In this document: positions 1 to 8,243 of the stretch, in pieces
Position numbering within the stretch: the first letter of the stretch is position 1
How the letters are laid out: every line of letters starts with the position of its first letter
DNA from: Jeotgalibacillus marinus
GTDB taxonomy: Bacteria; Bacillota; Bacilli; Bacillales; Jeotgalibacillaceae
DNA length: 37,052 nt
Assembly (NCBI RefSeq): GCF_040801915.1
Contig: NZ_JBFMIA010000022.1
Location: 1 to 37,052 of the forward strand
Direction: 5' to 3'
Notes under the pieces: generated by a model
What the model saw: the letters and a program-made list of their open reading frames with translations, nothing else
Databases searched by the model: none
What the model was told of the DNA's origin: nothing
Made by a program: the position numbers and the translations under genes

Positions 1-64
1 CCTAACACATGGTGTGTGGGGCCAAACTAATCTGTACTAATAATATTTACGTTAATAACTATTA

Positions 65-90
65 AGAGCCAAATTTGGCTCTTTTTTTTT
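65..90 (+). terminator. Rho-independent terminator at left edge
   Basis: A perfect 6-bp stem (AGAGCC/GGCTCT) encloses the AAATTT loop and is followed by about nine T. It would end a plus-strand transcript entering from outside the window; bases 1-64 contain no recognisable gene. Bases 93-305 also hold nothing I can identify beyond a loose inverted repeat (GACTTTTT/AAAAAGTC, about 123-161). Confidence 0.75.
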
Positions 91-307
91 GGAAATTTCA
101 GTCCATAAAACGATCGTTTTGCAGACTTTTTAAAATGAATACGAAAACCGATCAAAAAGTCCACTTCACCTGCTTAGTATAGGCTTTTTTATTAGCATAG
201 GGTTTGTCGTGTTGATCTTTTGTAGTTATAGGATTAAGAGACACGTTGAGAACTTAACGAAATGATATCCTTTTTATTGGAATTGGATATTGCATCACTT
301 GCTCTAT

Positions 308-480
308 CCAGTTAGGCTTCACAAAAAAACTTGTGGACTTTTAAACATCAGTTATTATTACGATCCTCTTGTTGCACTTTTAATCATATGCAAAGGAACA
401 GTTTCTCCATAAAAAATACCGTTCTATGCACTGGTTGATACTGCACCAAATGGACTCCTTGATCTGCTTTATTATTCATT
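308..480 (+). pseudogene. Decayed 3' fragment of a LOG-family gene
   Basis: This stretch aligns base for base with the 3' third of the intact LOG-family gene that follows (its positions about 1611-1780). Shared blocks include CTTTTAAACATCA, TTAATCATATG, AAAGGAACAGTTTCT and TGGACTCCTTGA. Single-base deletions (for example GGGCTT becomes GGCTT at the start) destroy the reading frame, and the 5' two thirds of the gene are missing. It is a partial, frameshifted paralogue left by an old duplication, in the same orientation as the living copy. No product is expected. Confidence 0.8.
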
Positions 481-593
481 CGAAAAAGTAGATCGGATAC
501 TTATATTCTTCTTAAACTACCCATCTATACATCCTAAAAACCCTGGGAGCTTCGGCCACTAAATAACGCTTTCATCGTTGAACCCGCAAAAGC

Positions 594-640
594 AAAAAAC
601 TTTCTCATCTTCATTAAAGAGTTAAGAAAGTTTTTTGTTA
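594..640 (-). terminator. Bidirectional terminator after small membrane protein gene
   Basis: AAAAACTTTCT (near 596-605) pairs with AGAAAGTTTTT (near 624-635), giving an A/T-flanked hairpin that ends in T on both strands. It lies just downstream of the minus-strand membrane protein gene ending at 651. Confidence 0.7.
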
Positions 641-650
641 ATGCTTATTT

Positions 651-965
651 TTATTGAGATATTGCAGTGTTTTCCGTTGATTTCGTTTGTGCAGCATCCA
701 TTAAGAGAAAAATTGCGGAAAGAATATGCATGACCATTCCAACAAATGGGATGACAGCTACAACAGAAGTAACAATGCCTAATATACTTCCGTGCTTATT
801 TGTATCTTCTCGGACGCTGAAAATTAATGTAGCGATATGCAAAAGTGCCATTATACCAAGTGGAATCCATGCTAATCCGATAACAATAGTAGCTCCCAAC
901 AAAGGGATACCTAGGAGACCTTCAAGACCTCCTGACACCCATTTTAAAATAGTTGATACTTTCAT
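651..965 (-). CDS. Small membrane protein, function unknown
   Basis: A 104-residue protein with three or four hydrophobic segments (about residues 15-45, 58-75 and 77-92) separated by a short polar loop (VREDTNKHG). It has no signal peptidase site and ends in a polar tail. The start is supported by AAAGGAGG a few bases upstream of ATG. It appears to be a single-gene unit, with a terminator right behind it and a divergent LOG-family gene in front. I do not recognise a named family; it resembles the many uncharacterised four-helix Bacillus membrane proteins, so only an inner-membrane location can be proposed. Confidence 0.75.
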   Translation of the reverse strand: MKVSTILKWVSGGLEGLLGIPLLGATIVIGLAWIPLGIMALLHIATLIFSVREDTNKHGSILGIVTSVVAVIPFVGMVMHILSAIFLLMDAAQTKSTENTAISQ

Positions 966-1183
966 AATCTAACCCTCCTTTCCATAGATTAATATTTTTT
1001 CAAATACTATTATACAAAAATAAACACTCGCAAGGTGGTATGTCAACACCTTATAGCGCGTGCAACCTCAACCGTTAATAAAAATGTCTAACTCATACCC
1101 TCCTCTATTTTTAATAATATTCCTTTACCCATTGTTGACATTCAATTACATTCAGTTCTATTCCCCATTTCAATATCTTAAAT

Positions 1184-1212
1184 TTATCAAAATATTAAAA
1201 TTTTGATATAAT
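1184..1212 (+). promoter_or_regulatory. Promoter with palindromic operator for LOG gene
   Basis: A -35 TTATCA (1184-1189) and a perfect -10 TATAAT (1207-1212) are spaced by 17 bp, 34 bp upstream of the GTG start. The spacer contains a perfect inverted repeat ATCAAAAT-6-ATTTTGAT (1186-1207) that would put a dimeric regulator directly over the polymerase contact region. The promoter is well supported; the operator role is inferred. Confidence 0.65.
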
Positions 1213-1246
1213 CATAAACAGTGATTTCCTTAGGAGGCGATTGTTA

Positions 1247-1810
1247 GTGAAAAAGCTAGCCGTATTTTGTGGATCTAGTAATGGAGCGTCTGATGTCTAT
1301 TTAGAAGGCGCTAAAAAACTTGGTAAAGAACTCGTTAAACGCGATATTGCACTTGTATATGGTGGAGCAAGTGTAGGAATTATGGGTGCAGTTGCAAATT
1401 CCGTTTTAGAAAACGGAGGACAAGTAATCGGCATTATGCCAAGTTTTCTAGAAAAAAGAGAATTATTCCACAAGAATTTGACAGAGCTGATTATTGTGGA
1501 TTCTATGCATGAGAGGAAAGCTAAAATGGCAGAGCTAGTAGATGGATTTATCGCTTTACCAGGTGGTCCAGGAACGTTAGAAGAGTTCTTTGAAATTTTC
1601 ACGTGGGCTCAGTTAGGGCTTCACCAAAAACCTTGTGGGCTTTTAAACATCAATCATTATTACGACCCTCTTATTGAACTTTTTAATCATATGTCAAAGG
1701 AACAGTTTCTACATGAAAAATACCGTTCTATGGCACTTGTTGATACAGAACCTAATGGACTCCTTGACCAATTTAATACATATGAATCACCAACCGTAAA
1801 AACGTATTAG
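1247..1810 (+). CDS. LOG-family nucleotide phosphoribohydrolase (TIGR00730)
   Basis: A 187-residue cytosolic protein of the LOG (Lonely Guy) family, which releases a free base from nucleoside 5'-monophosphates; the plant and fungal members activate cytokinins. The N-terminus KKLAVFCGSS, the YGGASVGIMG turn, HERKAKM and the hallmark PGGPGTLEE phosphate/active-site loop are all present, and the length matches the B. subtilis YvdD type. I chose the GTG at 1247 because AGGAGG (1232-1237) then sits 9 bp upstream; a TTG at 1241 would be only 3 bp away. It is monocistronic, with its own promoter and terminator. A decayed fragment of a second copy lies 0.9 kb upstream. The physiological substrate in bacteria is uncertain. 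Confidence 0.92.
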   Translation: MKKLAVFCGSSNGASDVYLEGAKKLGKELVKRDIALVYGGASVGIMGAVANSVLENGGQVIGIMPSFLEKRELFHKNLTELIIVDSMHERKAKMAELVDGFIALPGGPGTLEEFFEIFTWAQLGLHQKPCGLLNINHYYDPLIELFNHMSKEQFLHEKYRSMALVDTEPNGLLDQFNTYESPTVKTY

Positions 1811-1822
1811 AATTGATAAATA

Positions 1823-1866
1823 AAAATAAGAGGGTGTTCCTGTAAAAGGAATCCCTCTTATTTTTT
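1823..1866 (+). terminator. Terminator of LOG-family gene
   Basis: AATAAGAGGG.GTTCC pairs with GGAA.CCCTCTTATT around a short TGTAAAA loop and is followed by six T. It is a strong Rho-independent terminator directly after the stop codon and would work on both strands. Confidence 0.85.
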
Positions 1867-1880
1867 CGGTTTAACCTTCT

Positions 1881-2012
1881 TCAGACCTTAGAACTTGCTT
1901 TTTTCGCTTTCTTTTTCGTATAGAAATAACTAACAGCAAACCGTATGACAGACGCTACGACTGCAAGTAGTACTCCTAATAACATAAAGTAATGAGGTGG
2001 CCACTCGGGCAT
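1881..2012 (-). CDS. 43-aa single-span membrane peptide
   Basis: This short reading frame starts at ATG (2010-2012) behind a strong GGAGGAGGG site and ends with TGA at 1881. The product begins MPEWPPHYF, then has one hydrophobic helix (about residues 9-31, MLLGVLLAVVASVI core) and a very basic tail (KKKAKKASSK). That is the topology of a small N-out membrane peptide. It lies downstream of bdbD-bdbC but beyond their terminator, so it is probably separately expressed. Function unknown. Support comes from the ribosome binding site, the membrane helix and the clean positive-inside tail; no homologue was checked. Confidence 0.65.
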   Translation of the reverse strand: MPEWPPHYFMLLGVLLAVVASVIRFAVSYFYTKKKAKKASSKV

Positions 2013-2053
2013 TTGTACCCTCCTCCTTCCTGTAAGCTCTAAATTTCCGAATT

Positions 2054-2078
2054 AAAAAGCACTTTATCAGTGCTTTTT
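2054..2078 (-). terminator. Terminator after bdbC
   Basis: A perfect 10-bp stem AAAAAGCACT/AGTGCTTTTT with a 5-base TTATC loop just below the bdbC stop codon. Confidence 0.85.
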
Positions 2079-2085
2079 AATCAAG

Positions 2086-2514
2086 TTATTTTTTTGAGAA
2101 AATATGCGCTAGAACCATAAAAAGGATAATTAAAATAAAGGCTGTTAAAGCTAGAAATGGAATCGTAACAATACCGAACCAGTTAATATATTGTGCATTA
2201 CAAGGAACTCCACTCAAACATGGCTTAACTCCTCCGAAATCAGGAATTTTTTGTTCCAAATAGTGCATAAATGAAATCGCTCCACCAATGATCGCAAGAG
2301 GGAAAACAAACCTTTTGACTGATAAATCATTTTGAAAAGCTCCGACTCCTAGAATGACTGTTAAAGGATACATAAAAATACGTTGATACCAACAAAGTTC
2401 GCAAGGAACAAACCCTTGAATTTCGCTAAAATAAAGACTTCCTAAAGTAGCAAACATAGAAATCAACCATGCTAAAAAAAGAAAAAGCTGACTTGTCGAT
2501 TTAGTTGATTCCAT
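2086..2514 (-). CDS. bdbC: Disulfide bond formation protein BdbC (DsbB family)
   Basis: A 142-residue, four-helix membrane quinone reductase that reoxidises the partner thiol-disulfide oxidase. The first redox pair is in CELC (Cys38 and Cys41) at the end of helix 1, followed by the quinone-side WYQR motif. The second pair is Cys99 and Cys105 in the outer loop (KPCLSGVPCN). Length and Cys layout match Bacillus BdbC rather than the longer E. coli DsbB. It starts 2 bp after the bdbD stop, so the two are translated from one message. The gene set implies oxidative folding of secreted proteins, possibly for competence or bacteriocins as known for BdbDC in B. subtilis. Confidence 0.95.
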   Translation of the reverse strand: MESTKSTSQLFLFLAWLISMFATLGSLYFSEIQGFVPCELCWYQRIFMYPLTVILGVGAFQNDLSVKRFVFPLAIIGGAISFMHYLEQKIPDFGGVKPCLSGVPCNAQYINWFGIVTIPFLALTAFILIILFMVLAHIFSKK

Positions 2515-2516
2515 GA

Positions 2517-3182
2517 TTATTCATCCTCTAATGCTTCATCAATCAATGCTTTTATCGCATCATAATCAAATGGATCTTCTAGCATTGTACCATTGACCAT
2601 AATACTTGGCGTCAATGCGACTTCGAACTTCTCAACAAGTGCCATATCTGTATTGAGTTCTTCCATCATTGTTTCTTCTTGTAGTTCACTCTCTAGTTGT
2701 TGTAAATCCATGTTCGTTGTCGCTTCTGCTACTTCCAACATCTTCTCAACAGTCACCCAAGCACCATCATGACTTACACTTGGTTGTTCATCAAACACTT
2801 TTTTATGAAATGCCCAGTATGAATCTGGATCAGCTTTGAACACTGACTCGGCAGCTAACGATGCTAGAATAGATTCTTCTCCATGAAAGAGAACATTGAT
2901 ATAGGAGAATGAAGCTTTGTCATTATCAATATAATCCTCTACTAGTTGAGGGTATACTTCCTCTCCCCATCGTTTACACGCAGGACATTTAAAGTCTCCA
3001 AATTCTACAACTTGAACAGGCGCATCTACATTTCCCATCGTGGGTTGCCCTTCAATGGATGGTTGATCACTGTGTACTGTGTCTTTATTAGCATTATTGT
3101 TGTTAATGACAACAAAAGCAGTCACTGCGGCAAATACAAGTAACGTTACGAGTATCGCTATTTTTATATTTTTGTTTTGCAT
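2517..3182 (-). CDS. bdbD: Membrane-anchored thiol-disulfide oxidase BdbD (DsbA family)
   Basis: A 221-residue extracytoplasmic thioredoxin-fold protein that inserts disulfides into secreted proteins. It has an N-terminal anchor (about residues 6-27), a DAPVQVVEFGDFKCPAC segment with the CPAC active site (Cys66 and Cys69), an inserted helical domain, and the cis-proline region VALTPSIMVNG. I chose the ATG at 3182 rather than the GTG six bases upstream because GAGGTG then sits 5 bp away. It is the upstream member of the bdbD-bdbC pair, which is the usual order in Bacillus. Confidence 0.95.
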   Translation of the reverse strand: MQNKNIKIAILVTLLVFAAVTAFVVINNNNANKDTVHSDQPSIEGQPTMGNVDAPVQVVEFGDFKCPACKRWGEEVYPQLVEDYIDNDKASFSYINVLFHGEESILASLAAESVFKADPDSYWAFHKKVFDEQPSVSHDGAWVTVEKMLEVAEATTNMDLQQLESELQEETMMEELNTDMALVEKFEVALTPSIMVNGTMLEDPFDYDAIKALIDEALEDE

Positions 3183-3578
3183 CTTCACACCTCACATTTT
3201 TATAATGATCGATTATCAATAAAATTGCGAAATAAAATCATTCGTTTCATCTATTCTCCCCTTTATATCTTTCTATAATAAGTTCTATTTAATCGTAGCA
3301 TCTTCGTTCGCCGCATTTTCATTAATTTTCAACAGTTTTGTAAACAGTCTTGGCATTCAAAAAAGTGCAAATGAAAAACCAAGTGAATGAACACTTGGTT
3401 GAACTAGTGACATGAATCTTTTTAAATGTGTAACTACTTATCAAGAATCTAATACTCGGCACCAAATTAGGAATCTTGCCGCTTGGTCGAAAAAATTAAG
3501 GAGCTATATATTAACATTTTTAAATCGAATGATGGTGGTCCATCTAAAAAATAATATGGAGGGCATTATTAAGGTTTC
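3183..3578. other. Intergenic region with one hairpin
   Basis: About 395 bp without a convincing gene. It carries the bdbDC upstream region and a perfect hairpin AACCAAGTG-6-CACTTGGTT (3377-3400). Read on the minus strand the hairpin is followed by a short T-rich stretch, so it may end the haloperoxidase transcript. Confidence 0.5.
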
Positions 3579-4541
3579 CTAACAATCGTCTGGGAGAATT
3601 AATGATGTACATGTTGTATCAAAATCATACGGGATACTTTGTCCGTCTGGATAGGGTGAAGGCGGGATTACAGCCATTAAGTTATCTTCATAAGGAATAT
3701 CTATCGGTTTACCTTGTGAATTTACTTCTTGCCTAAATTGATTTATTGCCACTTGGGCGACTTGTCTTCCTAAGCTTAGTCCCTCCTTATTATCTATTGG
3801 AAAATGAACAAGGGCATACAAACGTGAAAGCGCTGCTTGTTCAGCTAATTCATCTAAACGGCTTGCTTCCCCGGGAAAAAAGTATTTCAACACTTCTGCC
3901 ACACATCCAGCAATCGCTGAATGTCCTGCTGGATAGGTTGGATGTCTAGGGGTACACAAGACCGTTGCTAATTCTTGATCATACTGATCCGGTCTTGCAA
4001 CGAGCCAAAGGAATTTATAATACCACGTCACAACAAATGCATCATTTATTGCACTTTGGACAGCACCTAAAATTCTAGCTGCTCTAGGTGCAGTGACACC
4101 ATATGTGTCAATGAGACGATCGATAATTGGTGTCCATTGTTTGGTTGCAACACCTGCCCCCCAATAACGGGCAATCGTTTTTTGATATGGAGCCATATTA
4201 TCTCTGGTTTCTAATACGTACTCAAGTTGTTTATCGAAATCAATATAATTTGGATTGAGAATAGTAAAGTAAATGGGTTCTCCTTCAGGTTTAGTAAAAA
4301 ACAGACTGCGACAGCGTTTTAAGTAATATGTTGTCCATGAACCCGCCAACGGTTCTTCTGGGTTTGTAGGAGGTGTTTTTTCCCCAGCATAAGGAATCTC
4401 ATTCCACTTTAAATAATCACAATTACATATACACGGTGTTTGTTTGCAATAACAATCAACTAACTTCTTTTTTTGGTGATCGCACTCACCCTCCCATGGT
4501 ACTTCTCCAGTATACATTTTTAACCATTTTCCAAATTCCAC
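3579..4541 (-). CDS. Vanadium-dependent haloperoxidase / PAP2-like enzyme with Cys-rich N-terminus
   Basis: A 320-residue protein of the vanadium haloperoxidase/acid phosphatase (PAP2) superfamily. The three anion-binding motifs are present: K176 with RP (KFLWLVARP), the PAGH signature (PTYPAGHSA, about residues 201-209) and SR-6-H (SRLYALVHFPID, catalytic His about 246). These bind vanadate or phosphate; whether it oxidises halides or removes phosphate cannot be read here. No signal peptide is visible. Residues 20-41 hold six cysteines in a CxC-rich cluster (DCYC, CICNC), unusual for the fold and suggestive of metal binding or disulfides. I chose the GTG at 4541, 8 bp after AAGAGG; a GTG at 4550 lies against that site. 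Monocistronic. Confidence 0.85.
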   Translation of the reverse strand: MEFGKWLKMYTGEVPWEGECDHQKKKLVDCYCKQTPCICNCDYLKWNEIPYAGEKTPPTNPEEPLAGSWTTYYLKRCRSLFFTKPEGEPIYFTILNPNYIDFDKQLEYVLETRDNMAPYQKTIARYWGAGVATKQWTPIIDRLIDTYGVTAPRAARILGAVQSAINDAFVVTWYYKFLWLVARPDQYDQELATVLCTPRHPTYPAGHSAIAGCVAEVLKYFFPGEASRLDELAEQAALSRLYALVHFPIDNKEGLSLGRQVAQVAINQFRQEVNSQGKPIDIPYEDNLMAVIPPSPYPDGQSIPYDFDTTCTSLILPDDC

Positions 4542-4999
4542 TCCTAACACCTCTTTTACGTATTATTTTTGTGTAGGCAAATAAAATCACAAGGTGTTTG
4601 TAGCCAAATTTAACCTATAATTGTGCCCCACCAGTAACCTATTCATCTAGGGCTAGTCCTTATTACTAAAGATTTAGCTAAGTAGTGGACTTCCTTGGCC
4701 TATCACAAAATAATAAAGCCCCACTCCGAAGAGCAGGGTTAGGGATTGTCAATTGGGTTGGATGATAAAAATATGTACTCCCCACATGGGAGAAATCTCA
4801 CTTACTATTCAAGAAGAGACAGGCAATTGGACAATTTGTGTCCATTTACACAAATTACTTGACGCTACCATTTCACTTTCCTTAAAATGATATCATATCA
4901 ATATTATTCCAAAAATTGAATAATTTTAGTGGCTGTGTTTTGGTAGGAGTCTTCCTATCCGGTTAACCAATAAAGTTAAGTACTTGAGGAGGAATCGTC
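4542..4999. other. Divergent intergenic region with plus-strand promoter
   Basis: This 458-bp stretch lies between the haloperoxidase gene and the broken membrane-protein gene. TTGACG (4859-4864) and TAAAAT (4883-4888), spaced 18 bp, make a plausible promoter for the latter. No other gene is seen. Confidence 0.45.
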
Positions 5000-6029
5000 A
5001 TGAAAAAACATTCTGTACCGGTTACTTTTCACTTTAATGGGAGGCAGCTACTTTATTTTACGATTAGCTAACATTAATAACTTGATCGTTATCATTTTAA
5101 CGTTATCGATGATGATCCTTGGGCCGTTAATTATTTACTTGTTGTTGATTCGTCCGAAGTCTATGCCAAAATTATTGACATATGGTTCATTTATTTTATG
5201 TTTGGGAGCTTCTTATTTGATTATCCCTTCTTCTCAAAAAGGTTTTTTTAATCAGATTTTAGTTTTGCTCTTACCCGTTGTGGAAGTAAGTATCATTATT
5301 TTCGTTGTGTATAGTATCGTTAAAAGTATCATTCGTTACAAGCGAAGCAATACAAATAAGCGCCATGATTTTCTTGAAGTAGCACGAATATCACTTGAAC
5401 CAAAGCTAGGAAAAGGTTTCGTTTTGGAAGCAGTCCTAACAGAACTCAGCGTTTATTATTATTCAGTACTGGTGTGGTTCAAAAAACCATTTGTAGAAGT
5501 ACAAGGAACCTATTCTTATCATAAAACTTCACAAATTAAAACGTTTGTAATCTTACTTTTAATCCTGCTCGTAGTCGAAGGTGCGCTTTTTCATTATCTT
5601 ATTCAAAAATGGAGCGACATTTTTGCGTGGATTTTTACGATACTAACTATTTATGCTCTATTTTACATCCTCGGACTATATAATTCCGTGAAATATTTGC
5701 CTCATGCGAGCACCAAGGATAAGCTCACTATTCGTCTTGGCTATCAAAGTAGTATTGAAGTAAATATTAACAATATCGAAACCATAAACAAGGCTAAAGA
5801 ACGAGAATTGGGCGTTAAAATACCTAAAGGTACCTATCTTTCATTGTTATGGATTGATTCTCCACAGTATGAACTTTCTTTAAAGGAACCAGCTTTAATG
5901 AAAGGCACTTACGGTTAAAAAAAATATGTTAATTTTGTTGTCTTCAGAGCTGACGAACCAAACAAGATGATTGAGGCTATAAACTCGATGCGAGCTGGTC
6001 ATCTCTCTAAAGAAAAACTGGTTGAATAA
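5000..6029 (+). pseudogene. Broken membrane protein gene (frameshift and in-frame stop)
   Basis: A proper start (ATG at 5000 behind GAGGAGG) opens MKKHSVPVTFHFNG, but that frame stops after 23 codons. The protein continues one frame over from about 5040 (GSYFILRLANINN) through roughly 290 codons. It meets TAA at 5916, then reads on in the same frame as KKYVNFVVFRADEPNKMIEA to a final TAA at 6027. The reconstructed product, about 342 residues, has two N-terminal helices, two further helices (about 40-95), a second pair near 165-215 and a C-terminal soluble, PH-domain-like region. Both lesions sit by short homopolymers (GGG and eight A), so sequencing error is possible, but two independent defects favour a real pseudogene. 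Family not recognised. Confidence 0.7.
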
Positions 6030-6081
6030 TGGACACTAAAAGAAGCTACATCCAATCAGTTTCATCTAGGACGTTTGGCAT

Positions 6082-6182
6082 GAAGTGCGGATAAGTGCTG
6101 AGCAGGCTTCGATAACGATGCCGCATCCGAGGATACCCGCCGCCCAGACTTCGATATTGGCACCACAGCCGCGGATAAAACA
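6082..6182. other. GC-rich island of unknown origin
   Basis: About 100 bp that are clearly GC-richer than the surroundings, rich in CG steps (GCCGCATCCGAGG, CCCGCCGCCCAG). It is loosely bipartite: GCGGATAA and CTTCGATA each occur twice, about 60-90 bp apart. One minus-strand frame stays open through it, but nothing recognisable is encoded. It may be a dispersed intergenic element or a foreign fragment. Confidence 0.4.
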
Positions 6183-6265
6183 ATCTGCAGACGATTTTAT
6201 TTTTTTGTGATCTCGGTAATTGTACTTATGATTGCTTTAATCAATATTTTTAAACTATTTTGCCT

Positions 6266-7255
6266 CTAACTAGTTAAAAAGATCTTCCCTTTATTAAGGA
6301 ACTCTCCCTTCTTAACCGCTTCCTGCACATCAAAGAGATGATAAGCAGCTCCCATCTGAGAAAGATGTAATTTGCTATCTTGAATAAGTTCAATCAAATC
6401 ATGAAAGGTTTCTTGCCATGTTTGTAAAGTAGTTTGTTTATTCCAATGCCGGAGATGAAACAACCTCATGTGAATATTAGTCCTTTTTACGATTTCTGTC
6501 CCATTTATAGGAATCCCAGAAAGAAGACCCATCATTAACAAGGTTCCATTTGGGCGAATACAAAAAGCTAACTTTGTGCCTTCTAGTCCACCAATGGAAT
6601 CAATCGCAGCTGTGGCTCCTTGGCCTTCGGTTAATTCCAGTACCGTATCGATCAAGGAGTCTTGTGATGTATTAATCACGTGAGAAGCACCTAGATTAAG
6701 TAGATCATCTGTATATAAACCGTTCCTCGTGACAGCAATTAAACGGAAACCAATAATCTTTGAAAGTTGAGCGAAAATACGACCAACAGACGAGCCACCA
6801 GCATTGATAAGTAGCACGTCGTCTGAAGTCAATTGTAATTGTTGCGTACAGATGACCCAAGCCGTGATTGGATTGATATACAATTGTGCAGCTATAAAGT
6901 CATCCATAAAAGAAGGAATAGGAACTGCGTATTGTTCAGGTATTTTAACAAAGTCTTGCCATGTTCCTTCCCCTCGCAAAGGAAGAACTCGTTTACCTAG
7001 CAGTTCTTGAGAAACTGAAGGACCTACTTCCTCCACCACACCTACTCCTTCATATCCTGGAATAGCTGGTAGTGAAATGCGATGAGAATACGCCCCACGT
7101 ATCGGGATTATGTCAGATGGATTGATAGGACGGGTGATCATACGGACGAGCAGTTCCCCGCTAACAGGATCAGTGACCTTATTATTCTCCGACTTTAATA
7201 CGTCTTGTGGTCTACCAAATTCGTAGTATTTAATACACTTTCCTTTCATAACCAT
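6266..7255 (-). CDS. MDR-family NAD(P)-dependent oxidoreductase (quinone/enoyl reductase type)
   Basis: A 329-residue medium-chain dehydrogenase/reductase. The GroES-like half carries NPSDIIPIRGAY and PGYEGVGVVEEVG (about 47-79). The Rossmann half carries INAGGSSVGRIFAQL (about 150-164), followed by VINTSQD and the AIDSIGG segment. The cysteine ligands of zinc alcohol dehydrogenases are missing. The sequence resembles zinc-free quinone oxidoreductases and 2-enoyl thioester reductases, so it probably reduces an activated double bond with NADPH. Two ATGs (7255 and 7249) follow a GGGAG site; the choice is open. A 33-aa reading frame ends just upstream and may be co-transcribed. Natural substrate unknown. 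Confidence 0.85.
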   Translation of the reverse strand: MVMKGKCIKYYEFGRPQDVLKSENNKVTDPVSGELLVRMITRPINPSDIIPIRGAYSHRISLPAIPGYEGVGVVEEVGPSVSQELLGKRVLPLRGEGTWQDFVKIPEQYAVPIPSFMDDFIAAQLYINPITAWVICTQQLQLTSDDVLLINAGGSSVGRIFAQLSKIIGFRLIAVTRNGLYTDDLLNLGASHVINTSQDSLIDTVLELTEGQGATAAIDSIGGLEGTKLAFCIRPNGTLLMMGLLSGIPINGTEIVKRTNIHMRLFHLRHWNKQTTLQTWQETFHDLIELIQDSKLHLSQMGAAYHLFDVQEAVKKGEFLNKGKIFLTS

Positions 7256-7264
7256 TATGCTCCC

Positions 7265-7366
7265 TCAATTTTTTTTTCTTTCTATCTCACATTTTTCAAA
7301 TGATCCATCATAGCCATTTAACAGCTTCTTGTCTACAGCCTTAATTTCAAATTCAACTTTTATCAT
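7265..7366 (-). CDS. Possible 33-aa leader ORF before the MDR gene
   Basis: ATG at 7364-7366 follows AAAGGTGA by 7 bp, and the frame runs 33 codons (MIKVEFEIKAVDKK...) to TGA at 7265, ending 10 bp before the MDR start. An in-frame ATG at 7384 also has a possible GAGAGG site. The residues are a charged, mixed sequence with no membrane helix. It could be a small protein, a truncated gene remnant or a translated leader. Only the ribosome binding site and position support it. Confidence 0.4.
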   Translation of the reverse strand: MIKVEFEIKAVDKKLLNGYDGSFEKCEIERKKN

Positions 7367-7384
7367 TTCTCTGTCACCTTTCAT

Positions 7385-7949
7385 TTTACCTCTCACAGCT
7401 ATAAATAATTTTATATCTTTTCATAGTCACAGTTAAGAAAGAAGACTAAGCGTCTTATCATTCCAATGAAATTATTTAAAACACAGAGTAAACAGGCATG
7501 TCAAAGGCTAAACTGTACAAGGAGTTGAAGAATCGTGGGGTTGCAGGGAAAGATGAATTGTGGATTACCTCTTGTGAATTTAATATTACTTCATGTGAAT
7601 AGTTGATGCTTGTAGGACATAACAAAGACGGTGTTTGTTCAATGCAAGAGAGTTCAGTTTCACAAGTCTATCAACTCTTTAAATTCCTTTTGCTATCTCT
7701 TCAGTCAGACAGTTACCGTTGACAGACACCATATAAGTCTCTCATAGTACTTTTAAAGAGCTTCCCCTTGTTCTTTGCCTTTAGGCGCTGTAATCGTTAT
7801 ATAAACAAAAAAGAGCAAACCCCAAAGGATTTACTCTTTTTTGTGCAAATTATGAAAAAACGATTCAATACGCCTGCTGAACGTGTAGACTCTAAAGTTG
7901 TAAATTGTCAAAATCCTGACGCTACCCCATTTATCCTACAGGATCACTT
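7385..7949. other. Intergenic stretch with a terminator
   Basis: About 565 bp without a supported gene. It contains the MDR upstream region and an imperfect hairpin AAAAAAGAG.AAA/TTT.CTCTTTTTT (7807-7842), which would terminate transcripts from either side, including the minus-strand gene ending at 7950. A 34-codon plus frame at 7499 lacks a ribosome binding site. Confidence 0.5.
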
Positions 7950-8243
7950 CTACTCCCTTTTTCTATAAGAAATAACAATATTAACGATTGAAAAAAGAAC
8001 GATAGCAATGAAAATATATAGAGTTTCAGACATTACTAGGTTTATTTCATCCGCCGCATATCCTAACACAATAAGATCTAACATAGAGACCACCATAAAA
8101 ATAAATGAAATGATCACAACAGTAACCCAATTGATTAGCTTAAAATACTTACTGAAAAAAGTGACGATTAAAAACAAAACAACCGAAATGGTTAAAAAGT
8201 CGTTTGAAACTGCCACTTCTATATTGAGTAGCGTGGAAGCCAT
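7950..8243 (-). CDS. Hypothetical small membrane protein
   Basis: A 97-residue frame dominated by three hydrophobic helices (about residues 16-33, 37-60 and 70-91) with a basic end (SYRKRE), which is typical of a real membrane protein. The ATG at 8243 has no good ribosome binding site and lies inside a degenerate repeat shared with 25.2 kb, so the 5' end may have been replaced and the gene may be truncated. A GTG nine codons in is an alternative start. A terminator follows at 7807-7842. Function unknown. Confidence 0.45.
   Translation of the reverse strand: MASTLLNIEVAVSNDFLTISVVLFLIVTFFSKYFKLINWVTVVIISFIFMVVSMLDLIVLGYAADEINLVMSETLYIFIAIVLFSIVNIVISYRKRE

Noticed and set aside
7499..7603. 34-codon plus frame starting MSKAKLYKEL
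   Set aside because: No ribosome binding site, no promoter and no support beyond being open.
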